Below are positions 7,725 through 14,955 of a stretch of DNA of 64,000 bases, in pieces. This stretch comes from TOLSYN sp963738165 (lineage in GTDB: Bacteria; Acidobacteriota; Terriglobia; Terriglobales; Acidobacteriaceae). The notes beneath the pieces are model-generated. The model was not told where the DNA came from and ran no database searches. It was given only the letters and a program-made list of their open reading frames with translations. Within the stretch, counting starts at the first letter, position 1. Each line of letters starts with the position of its first letter. The stretch covers positions 186,001 through 250,000 of the forward strand of contig CAVTVE010000006.1 in assembly GCA_963738165.1 (NCBI GenBank), read 5' to 3'. The translations under genes were made by a program, and so were the position numbers.

Positions 7725-8177
7725 TTACCCTTTAATACTCAATCGCTGCATAACTGTGAGTAAGTCTTCGCAAGCATTTAGGTATGCAGCGCGGTTAGCT
7801 TCCCACTCTGTCTCAGTCATGCCGAGAAATCGGGCTGGCCCCGGTTCAGGCTTCGGCGTGCTCGCTGGTTCAGGAATCGGAGCGGATTGTTCCGGGCCTA
7901 ACGCCCAAACCAAGGCCATAGAGCCGGATGGATTCTTCCGCTTGCCGATGGAGTGAACCTGCCCTCTACGGCGAAGCGGAGCCACACGGGGCGATACGGT
8001 GACAAGGTTGATGCCACTACCGTCAGCAATCTCCTGAATCGTGCTGGGGCCATGGGCGGCGATGTAGTTGATGATGTCCTGCTCGATGCCGGGAGCCCTC
8101 AGGGCTATGGCGGATGCTGCATCGTGGCTGGTCGATGGGTCTGTATTGCGGGCGGTCGTGCGGGTATAAAGTTTCAC
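7725..8177 (-). CDS. Winged-HTH DNA-binding protein
   Basis: A 150-residue protein starting with GTG 8177, ten bases after AGGAGG. Residues about 28-80 form a winged helix (IEQDIINYIAAHGPSTIQEI, INLVTVSPRVAPLRRRGQVHS), close to MarR-like or phage replication regulators. A Pro-rich linker (about 95-115) and a short helix follow. It is first in the operon that leads to the sigma-like, ClpP-like and SleB-like genes, so a role as early regulator is likely. Its partner DNA site may lie in the 206-bp divergent gap 8178-8383. Confidence 0.6.
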   Translation of the reverse strand: MKLYTRTTARNTDPSTSHDAASAIALRAPGIEQDIINYIAAHGPSTIQEIADGSGINLVTVSPRVAPLRRRGQVHSIGKRKNPSGSMALVWALGPEQSAPIPEPASTPKPEPGPARFLGMTETEWEANRAAYLNACEDLLTVMQRLSIKG

Positions 8178-8383
8178 TTTGTACTACCTCCTGCTTAAGA
8201 GGTAGGTAGCGACAAAAGTAACTAACATGTTTTCCGACGTATATACCCGGACAAAAGAAAAAGGAGCTGGAGCCCACATACACGTTCGAAAAATAGTTAA
8301 TTCAGGTTTTCCGAATATCTGGGTATTAGATAGGAGTACAGACACTAACTACTGTACTTACTACTTTACTTAGGGAAGACACA

Positions 8384-8587
8384 ATGATGACAAGGGACGA
8401 ACTCAAAGTTATGCAGGCTGAATGGAAAGCGGAATTACTCGCCGCAATATCAGCCGAACCGCGTAAGACGTTGCGCCAACTCTCCATCCAATTCAACGTG
8501 ACCGAAGGTTATCTCAGCCGTATATCGCGTGAGGCGGGGATTGGCCGTGGTCGTCACAAAAAAGCGGCTAAGGGCGAGGGGAAGTAA
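8384..8587 (+). CDS. Small HTH protein
   Basis: A 67-residue protein. EPRKTLRQLSIQFNVTEGYL (about 25-44) is a helix-turn-helix, followed by a basic tail (GRGRHKKAAKGEGK). AGGGAAG precedes the double ATG at 8384/8387, and either may be used. It is divergent from the winged-HTH operon and its stop shares one base with the next start (TAATG). It is a likely early regulator of the element. Confidence 0.6.
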   Translation: MMTRDELKVMQAEWKAELLAAISAEPRKTLRQLSIQFNVTEGYLSRISREAGIGRGRHKKAAKGEGK

Positions 8588-8904
8588 TGGCAACTGAACC
8601 TTACACAACCCTCCCCCATCGTCTTTGGGGCGACATGGCGGAGGGTAAGCTAACCAGCAAAATGTTCCTCGTCTTGTGCTGGCTCTATCGACGGGCTAAT
8701 TGGGGGACGGGAATCGTGACTCAAGTTTCGGCCAAGCGCATCCTCGCTGAGGTTTGGGTGGAATATGAAAAGGGTAACCCAAGTGAGCGAGGGGTACAGG
8801 AATACCTTTATCGGCTGGCTGCTTGCGGCTACATTGAGTCTGGACACGTCCCCGGAAAGCGCGGAAGCTACAGCGTCACGAGAGCATGCAAAGTTGTGGG
8901 GTGA
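8587..8904 (+). pseudogene. Replication/wHTH-type gene cut by ISKra4 insertion
   Basis: Residues 1 to about 98 (MATEPYTTLPHRLWGDMAEG; later SERGVQEYLYRLAACGYIES) look like the N-terminal winged helix of phage replication-initiation or DnaD-like proteins. From 8878 the frame runs into the ISKra4 inverted repeat and stops at 8904. The missing 3' part is not on the other side of the IS (10311 onward is an unrelated reductase gene), so the insertion was accompanied by a deletion or rearrangement. It is translationally coupled to the HTH gene upstream. Confidence 0.6.
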
Positions 8905-10310
8905 TCACGCTGACGCCGCGACCTCCGCGACTGGCCGGAAGGCTTTGTGCCAATGGCGGAACGCATCTTCCAAGGTCCCATTCAGCACATGAATGCGAAC
9001 GTCGAGGAAACTTTGGACGGTATTGCGGTTCCATCTCATCTGTTGCTTCTTCACCATCCGTTTCGCGACAATTTCGTTCACTGCTGACTCGACGAACCCG
9101 GTCGAGATCCGTTGGCCGGCACGGTAACGATTGCCATAATTGGGCATGGAGTCGGCATTGAGCTCCAAGTAGCGAATCATCTCCGAAAGTGCAAACTCCA
9201 ACTTCCCTAACGACGGGATGTCGTCAAAACGTCCGGCCCCGGCCCACGCCCGAAGATGAACCAGGCAGATCAGTCCTCGTTCGAATTGGCCATGCCAGAA
9301 ACGCCACTTCGCGCGATCGAGCTCAGCCAGCGCGTGGCTGCGGACCCCACCATCTGTAACAGCGTTTGCACCCTTCGCCAGCTGCTGAAGATTGGTGAAT
9401 TTCATAGCGATGTGGAACCAATCCAGCACGTGTTCGACATTCGGCGCAACCTGCCGGTGAATCGCTCGCAGACCGGCATCGCCGTCCGTAAGAAATGCAA
9501 TCGAAGTGTTTTCACCGACGCCGCACTGCTGGAGCGCAAGACTGACCGCTCGCTTCGCCGCGAAACCTCCATTCCGCACAAAAGCAAAGCGGGTGGCGTT
9601 CCCCTCGCAGTCCAGCGCCTTACCCGCCACGATTTCGAAGTTGCGCTCCGGTTGGTGATGCCGGTTTCTGACGTATCCTCCATCCAAGCCCACGACCAAT
9701 TCCTTGCAAGGATCGTTCGACAAAGAGGTAGCCAGGACCTCCGCAGACTTGTGAAGCCGCTTGCCCACTTTCATGGTTCGGTTGCGCACAGTACTGGCAG
9801 TCGTCTTGGCAGATAAGGGCAATAGTTCGCCGAGGAAGTCGGCCACTTTGCCGAACGGCAACAATGCAGCCATCTTGGCTGTAAGATAGCGCAACTCGGG
9901 TGTGACCGGGTTCTTGTGCGTGAAAAGCGTCGAGAAACTGCGCGCCTGCGATCCTGTGCAGGAACACCCCATCACTCGCCGGATGCGCACGCCAACATTG
10001 CCGTATACGGACCGAAGAGTGGACTTGTAATAACCCTTGGTGCGGAGCGCCTTCCCGCACCGGCAACACGATTGAATGCTGGCACCATGCTGTTGAATCT
10101 GCGCCGCGATAACCTGCTTCTGCAGGCTCGCCAGGATGACCTTGCCTTCGCCTATGGTCAAGCCGATTGAAGCGGGAGAGCTCAAGTCGGGGCGCTCAAA
10201 TACGGCAATCTCGCGCTCAATCGGCGTACCGGGAACCACCTCAGAAACCAGCTTCACTATCCATTTCATCCAGCCAGCTTACTCCACCCCACAACTTTAC
10301 ATGCTCTCGT
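8878..10310 (-). mobile_element. ISKra4-family insertion sequence (~1.43 kb)
   Basis: The terminal inverted repeats run about 26 bp with one mismatch (8878-8903 against 10285-10310: ACGAGAGCATG, then AAAGTTGTGGGGTG). One intact transposase gene lies inside. No clear target-site duplication is seen: GCGTC occurs on both sides but is offset by six bases. It separates the integrated element from unrelated genes, so it probably marks a recombination or deletion endpoint. Confidence 0.85.
8905..10269 (-). CDS. ISKra4-family transposase
   Basis: A 454-residue protein. A zinc-knuckle-like CCRCGKALRTKGYY near residue 68 precedes SVYGNVGVRIRRVMGCSC. The catalytic part has VVGLDGGYVRNRHH, FLTDGDAGLRAIHRQ and HVLDWFHIAMKF, then the C-terminal block ISTGFVESAVNEIVAKRM carrying the conserved Glu. 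These fit the IS256-related ISKra4 group of DDE transposases. Reading frame and ends are intact, so it may be mobile. Confidence 0.88.
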   Translation of the reverse strand: MKWIVKLVSEVVPGTPIEREIAVFERPDLSSPASIGLTIGEGKVILASLQKQVIAAQIQQHGASIQSCCRCGKALRTKGYYKSTLRSVYGNVGVRIRRVMGCSCTGSQARSFSTLFTHKNPVTPELRYLTAKMAALLPFGKVADFLGELLPLSAKTTASTVRNRTMKVGKRLHKSAEVLATSLSNDPCKELVVGLDGGYVRNRHHQPERNFEIVAGKALDCEGNATRFAFVRNGGFAAKRAVSLALQQCGVGENTSIAFLTDGDAGLRAIHRQVAPNVEHVLDWFHIAMKFTNLQQLAKGANAVTDGGVRSHALAELDRAKWRFWHGQFERGLICLVHLRAWAGAGRFDDIPSLGKLEFALSEMIRYLELNADSMPNYGNRYRAGQRISTGFVESAVNEIVAKRMVKKQQMRWNRNTVQSFLDVRIHVLNGTLEDAFRHWHKAFRPVAEVAASA

Positions 10311-10319
10311 TGTTAGGCG

Positions 10320-10982
10320 TCATTGTGCCCCTTGGCACCGGAGTACAACATGGGTGGCTTTCTCCGACGCAACGAACTGAACGCATTCGTATCCCAGAGC
10401 GCGCACGTCAATCCCCTCGAACAGTCGCTCTCCCCCGCCCAGCAGGACCGGCGAGATAGCGACGTGCAGCTCATCGATGAGGCCCGTACGAAGATATTGC
10501 TGGATAGTGTTAGGTCCGCCGCCAATGCGCACATCCATTCCGTTGGCTGCGTCGCGCGCCCGGTCAAGCGCCTCGTGAATACCGCCCGTCACGAAGTAGA
10601 ATGTCGTTCCGCCTTCCATCTGGATGGGCGGGCGCGCGTGATGAGTCAAGATGAAAGTTGGAACGTGATAGGGTGGGTTGTCCCCCCACCAGCCTTTCCA
10701 GTTCATGTCGGGCCAGGAACCGCGAATTGGTCCGAACATGTTTCTTCCGAGAATCCAGGCGCCAACATTCTTGAAGCCCCGCGCAGCGAAGTCGTCATCG
10801 ATCCCCGTTGTGCCACCGTCGGCGCCAAATAGGGTCCGTTGGAACGTGCGTGTCGGGACTAACCACTGGTGCAAATCTGTCCCGCCCACGCCGAGCGGAT
10901 TCCTGATGTCCTGATTCGGACCAGCTCCGTATCCGTCAAGCGAGATGGTAAAGCCCTCAACTCGGACGCGTGTCATTTTCAT
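10320..10982 (-). CDS. Dihydrofolate-reductase-family protein (RibD C-terminal fold)
   Basis: A 220-residue protein. It starts MKMTRVRVEGFTISLDGYGA and has the LGRNMFGPIRGSW region, an NADPH-binding stretch MDVRIGGGPNTIQQYLRTGL, and ELHVAISPVLLGGGERLFEG. This is the standard pattern of 'dihydrofolate reductase family' proteins related to RibD/YwjB. The true reaction is unknown. ATG 10982 is chosen because AAGGAAGG lies before it. The gene abuts the ISKra4 end and overlaps the tail of a truncated DUF433 frame. It reads as intact. Confidence 0.85.
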   Translation of the reverse strand: MKMTRVRVEGFTISLDGYGAGPNQDIRNPLGVGGTDLHQWLVPTRTFQRTLFGADGGTTGIDDDFAARGFKNVGAWILGRNMFGPIRGSWPDMNWKGWWGDNPPYHVPTFILTHHARPPIQMEGGTTFYFVTGGIHEALDRARDAANGMDVRIGGGPNTIQQYLRTGLIDELHVAISPVLLGGGERLFEGIDVRALGYECVQFVASEKATHVVLRCQGAQ

Positions 10983-11150
10983 GCCTTCCTTTCGATTGAC
11001 GCCTAACGTAATGTATACGCGCCGCGAATTCAATCACGGCGACGACCTGCTCGTGGGTCAAATGGAACCACTCCATAATCTCGCTGATAGAGGCGCCCAC
11101 TTCCAAATTATCGAACACCACGGAATGCGACTTGCCTTGGTAGGCATGGA
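10957..11150 (-). pseudogene. DUF433 antitoxin-like fragment
   Basis: The stretch GKSHSVVFDNLEVGASISEI followed by MEWFHLTHEQVVAVIEFAAR is the C-terminal half of the DUF433 HTH domain, found in VapB-type antitoxins. Upstream of about 11150 the frame continues to 11298, but there it is only the antisense of a Tn3 transposase remnant, so the N-terminus has been lost. No partner PIN toxin remains. Confidence 0.55.
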
Positions 11151-11154
11151 AACC

Positions 11155-11355
11155 AACGCCATCGCGCCAGTGGTTTGAATCTGATGGTCGCCGCCATCGT
11201 GCTCTGGAGCGAACGGTTACCGCGATCCGCCAAACCGGCCAGATCGTATCCGGCGAGACACTCGCCCACCTCTCACCACTCAAGTGGGAGCACATCAACC
11301 TTACCGGCGACTACCACTGGCGCAAGGACGCCGGGCTCCGCAACCGCAAATCACG
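11155..11355 (+). pseudogene. Tn3-family transposase C-terminal remnant, frameshifted
   Basis: HRASGLNLMVAAIVLW is read in one frame from about 11160. After a small deletion, RQTGQIVSGETLAHLSPLKW and EHINLTGDYHWRK follow in another frame. This order is the conserved C-terminus of Tn3-family transposases (normally LNLVVAAIVLWNT... then LAHLSPLGWEHINLTGDY). Only about 65 codons remain. No Tn3 terminal repeat was recognised nearby. Confidence 0.65.
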
Positions 11356-11819
11356 CCCCTCAGGACCGGCAGATCCGGCATCATTCCTTAACGTGCAATA
11401 TTTGACCATTGGAGGAGTGACCCCGAATAGTGCGTCCAACCTCCTTTATGTCGGAACAGAATCGGCGCGGCGCGCTCAGTCCTGCGGTTGCGGGCGTGTC
11501 GTAGCGCAAAGCGGAAGCAGAACGGAACGGCGACGCCTCGCTTCCGCAGCGTTCTGCGAAAGCGGTACGACTCCGGGGCCGCCGGAATTCTCGCCGAGAA
11601 ATTCCGGCAGACTGTTTTGCCACCGAGGAACACCGTTTCCGGTGAGCGGGCCCGGAGTGAAGGCTCGAATCCTCGTCAGGTTCATCTTTCAATGTCGGTT
11701 TGTCCCATCGCTCACTCCGCTTTTGAGACTACTTTGCTTCGGGCGGTGTCTGCAACTGAACGCGTCACGCCCGCACCGAGCGCGAATCCGAGACTATGTG
11801 CGGGATCGACCCCGCCTTG
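11356..11819. other. Stretch without recognisable gene
   Basis: The tail of the Tn3 remnant continues as open frame on the plus strand but shows no similarity I recognise. A short hyphenated inverted repeat (GTTCTGC/GCGGAAGCAGAAC and GTTTTGCC) occurs around 11505-11640. Probably decayed mobile DNA. Confidence 0.4.
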
Positions 11820-12455
11820 AATTCCCAATTGTTGGCCATTCCCTCATCTTCTCGATCAGAATAGACACATCAATGGAGCCGGTCGCTGCACATTGCGAAG
11901 GACAGCAACTTGGCGTCGGAGAATGATTAATCCTTGTAGGTCGAAATCCACGCAGAACGGCATTTCCGCAGTCGACCAGTTTATGGGTGAACCCCGAGGA
12001 GGTGCGGCAACCTCACTTAACCACAATCTACAGCGATGGTCACTTTAGCTAATCGCCAAATCCCAATCGTTGGCCTCTCTCTGCATATCCTGAATCAGAA
12101 TAGACACGGCAAAGGGCAATAGGTAAAACGCTATCCTACGGAGAAACAGTCGCTTGGCGGAGATGGCAGTCCCGTGTGGGGAGTCAATGACTGTAGGCCG
12201 ATATCCCTGCAAGTTGGCGTTTCCTGCATTATTCCGGTTTTGGATAACCCCGAGCGAGATGCAGGACCTGAGTTCAAGACAATCTACATCAACCCTCATC
12301 TGGCAAATCGTTGAATTCCCAATCTCCGGTCATTTGCGACATATTCTGGAGCAGAACAGACCTAATGAGGAGCCACCGGCGACCTATCGGGAGAGAGTTG
12401 TCTAGCAGTGAAGGATGTCTTTTTAGGAGAGTCAAGTTATGTAGGCCGAATTTTA
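11820..12455. repeat. Three degenerate tandem repeats of ~240-255 bp
   Basis: The phrase AATTCCCAAT-N-TTGGCC followed about 25 bases later by ATCAGAATAGACAC begins units at 11820, 12059 and 12315. Later parts also correspond: CTTGTAGGTCGAAATCC near 11934 against CTGTAGGCCGATATCC near 12190; CCCCGAGGAGGTGC against CCCCGAGCGAGATGC; ACAATCTACA in both. The third unit is cut where the TPP-enzyme gene begins (~12450). The copies differ at perhaps a quarter of positions, so they are old. They could be multiplied ends of an insertion sequence or a non-coding repeat family. Confidence 0.6.
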
Positions 12456-13611
12456 AGGAGGATTGCGGATTCATCGGGTCGGCGGTCTGACTGGCTCGAT
12501 CAGCGAGAATCGCATGCCAGTTGTTTACGTTGTTTTCGATTTCATCGCGCCACGATCGATCCTGCTTGTATTTCAACCGCGGAAGTAACGCACGCAGCGT
12601 CGACTTCGCGTCGCCAATGAGAGGAACGTCGACAGGGAAGCGACTCGCAATGTAGCGGGCATCAATGTCGATCTCGATGCACTTGCAGCTCCCTTCCTCA
12701 GGGAGCCACTCTGCATACGGGAAACTGGTGCCGATCATGAAGAGCAGATCACAGTTCATCATCATGTCGTAGCTGGGCTTGGTGCCCAGTAACCCAATCG
12801 GACCAGTGACAAAGGGAAGATCGTCGGGCGGATGTGCGCGACCGAGCAGGGCCTTGGCAACACCGGCGCCAAGTACGTCGGCTGCTTCGATCACTTCATC
12901 CTCGGCCTTCGCAGCACCCTGCCCAACCAGCATTGCGACCCTGCTGGCCTTGTTCAGTAACTCCGCCGCACGATCGAGTTGTTCTGCCGGAGGTGTGATT
13001 TCCGGCTCCAGGTATCCGATCGAGGTAAAGACTGAACCGTGCGTGCGCGGCGGAGCTTCCATCGCCTCGGTTTCTTGAATGTCCTCCGGAAAAATGACTG
13101 TGCCTACGGATCTCTCCTTTAAAGCACAACGGATCGCACGATCAATCGTGTGCCGGGCAGAAGCAGGATGCATTACCGTCGTGACATACGAGGAGACATC
13201 TTTGAATAAGGTGGTGAGATCGATTTCCTGCTGGTAGTCGGCACCGACCGAAAGTCGCTTCTGCTGGCCGACAATCGCGAGCACCGGTTGATGATCGAGT
13301 TTGGCGTCATAGAGGCCATTCAGCAGGTGAACGGCGCCGGGGCCGCTGGTTGCGATGCAAACGCCAATGTCTCCGGTGAACTTGGCGTGGGCTGACGCCA
13401 TGAATGCGGCCATTTCCTCATGCCGAACCTGGATCAACTCCGGTTCTCCCTTGGCTCGATTGAAAGCTCCGAGAAAACCGTTGATGCCGTCTCCGGGATA
13501 ACCGAAAATTCGTTTCACGCCCCACTCCTTGAGGCGGTTAAGAACATAGTCGGAAACTTTTTCTCCCGGGCCTTTGCCCGTCTTCCCAATACCCAAAGCT
13601 GGTGTTGGCAT
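12289..13611 (-). pseudogene. TPP-dependent pyruvate oxidase/acetolactate synthase-like, C-terminus lost
   Basis: Residues 1 to about 388 match ThDP enzymes of the PoxB type. The PYR domain has GYPGDGINGFLGAF and the catalytic Glu in QVRHEEMAAFMA. The central domain includes RVAMLVGQGAAKAEDEV and LLFMIGTSFPYAEW. Homology stops near 12450, at ADPMNPQS. The remaining 52 codons are read from the degenerate repeat array, and the C-terminal ThDP-binding domain (GDG motif, about 180 residues) is missing. AAAGGAACCTTAA precedes ATG 13611. The N-terminal part is intact but cannot be an active enzyme alone. Confidence 0.85.
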
Positions 13612-13989
13612 TTAAGGTTCCTTTCATTGCAACTAATGTGGTGTCGGAGCCCACGCACACGCGGGCGGCACCATGAAGACATGGAGGCAGGGAAACCTAA
13701 CCTGCAGGAGCCATCTCACGGTGCTTTCAAACCCTGATAAACTTGGCCGATAACCCTGATAACTTGGAAGAAAATTCGCCAAACGCAGTTGCATATACGG
13801 AAACGAATAGGTGAACGCCTTTTCGAAACTTCGCGCCAGGACACTTTTTGATTTCCCCGAGCCATACCCTTCTGACTGAACCTCATCTGCATACAGTTGT
13901 GGCCGCCGGAAGGCGCGATTTCCTTTGCGCAACGTGATTGCCAAGAGAACTTGGCTTTCACAATCGCGCATTGCAGGTTAGTTTCAGTG
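13612..13989. other. Non-coding or decayed stretch
   Basis: Contains the divergent start regions of the TPP-enzyme pseudogene and the enolase-family fragment. No further gene or RNA recognised. Confidence 0.4.
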
Positions 13990-14220
13990 ATGGCAACACG
14001 CGCGAACAGCTCCGTCCCTATTACCCGGTTGACAGTGTCGGCTTTCACCGTACCTACCGATGCTCCTGAATCTGACGGCACGCTGAAATGGGACAAAACG
14101 ACACTCGTGCTCGTTCACCTCGAAGCCGGAGGCGAACATGGCATGGGGTACACGTATGCCGATACTGCCACAGCGAAGCTCATTCAGAGCAAACTCGCAA
14201 AGCTGATCGAGGGTCGCTGC
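13990..14220 (+). pseudogene. Mandelate racemase/enolase-superfamily N-terminal fragment
   Basis: ATG 13990 opens a frame reading ITRLTVSAFTVPTDAPESDG then TTLVLVHLEAGGEHGMGYTY and ADTATAKLIQSKLAKLIEG. This is the capping-domain start of enolase-superfamily enzymes (TDxPESDGTxxWxxTTLVxVE). Similarity ends near 14215, and the frame then continues to 14319 through antisense integrase sequence. The whole barrel domain with its metal ligands is missing. Confidence 0.65.
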
Positions 14221-14260
14221 ACATTGAGCTGCAAGTTTGAGAAATCGATGTCACTCCACT

Positions 14261-14938
14261 TCAACGTCGCAAACCAGTGGTGGCGTCGACGAGGACCATC
14301 ACCCGAAAACAGGACTTGAGCTCGGCCAGCAGATTGCGAATTTCATGCGGCTCCAAGACCTCTGGAATCCGTTTTCGCTTCGAGCTCTGACGAACCAAAG
14401 TGATGAGGTTTTTCCCCTGTTCGAGCCATTCATAACGAATCGCATTGTTAAACAAAACGCTCATGAGGTTGCGGATCTTTGCCTTGGTCGCGTCTGCCAA
14501 CCGGCCACCATTGATGCAACGCAAGGACTGAAGCCAACGCTCGACGGCCACGGTCCGGACGTCGCGTATATCCAGACTCGCCCACAGCGGTCGTATCCAT
14601 CGCGTGAGGAAGTCCCGATAGACCACCCTTGTTGCCAGAGCATGCCGAGCGGCTCCCGCCGACAGCTCGGTTTCGAGGTAATGGTCGACCAAGTCGCCAA
14701 CCGAAATCCTCTGCTCCTCGGGTTGGCGGTTTCGATCCTGATTCGCACATATTCTCAGGCCGTTCACCGCAAGTTCAGCCGACGCTCTTGTCGGAAACTG
14801 CTGAACCGTTCCAATCACGGCTGTCCGGCGCACGCGCGTTCCGTTCTGGTCGTTCTCGCGCCATAGAAACTCCCAGCAGGCTGGTCCAGACTTGCGTGTC
14901 GTACACCGAAGACAACCGCGCTGATAACGATTGCGCAT
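14261..14938 (-). pseudogene. Tyrosine recombinase truncated after the first catalytic Arg
   Basis: A 225-residue frame from ATG 14938 (GGAGG seven bases upstream). It has an N-terminal arm, then a core-binding domain (ISVGDLVDHYLETELSAGAA; FLTRWIRPLWASLDIRDVRT) and the start of the catalytic domain: EVLEPHEIRNLLAELKSCF and VLVDATTGLRR, where the second-last Arg is the first catalytic residue. The gene then ends at the junction with the enolase fragment, so the HxxR and Tyr parts are lost. It is inactive, and it shows a second integrated element once stood here. Confidence 0.8.
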
Positions 14939-14955
14939 CCTGTAGCCTCCTCCAG

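Noticed and set aside
1485..11700. A right-hand attachment site copy of the tRNA-Val 3' end
   Set aside because: I looked for the T-arm/acceptor sequence downstream. The best candidate (CTCGAATCCTCGT near 11663) matches only in the generic T-loop and lacks the acceptor stem.
11393..11926. 177-codon plus-strand frame after the Tn3 remnant
   Set aside because: Continues from a decayed transposase into repeat sequence, with no start signal and no protein-like motifs beyond the remnant.
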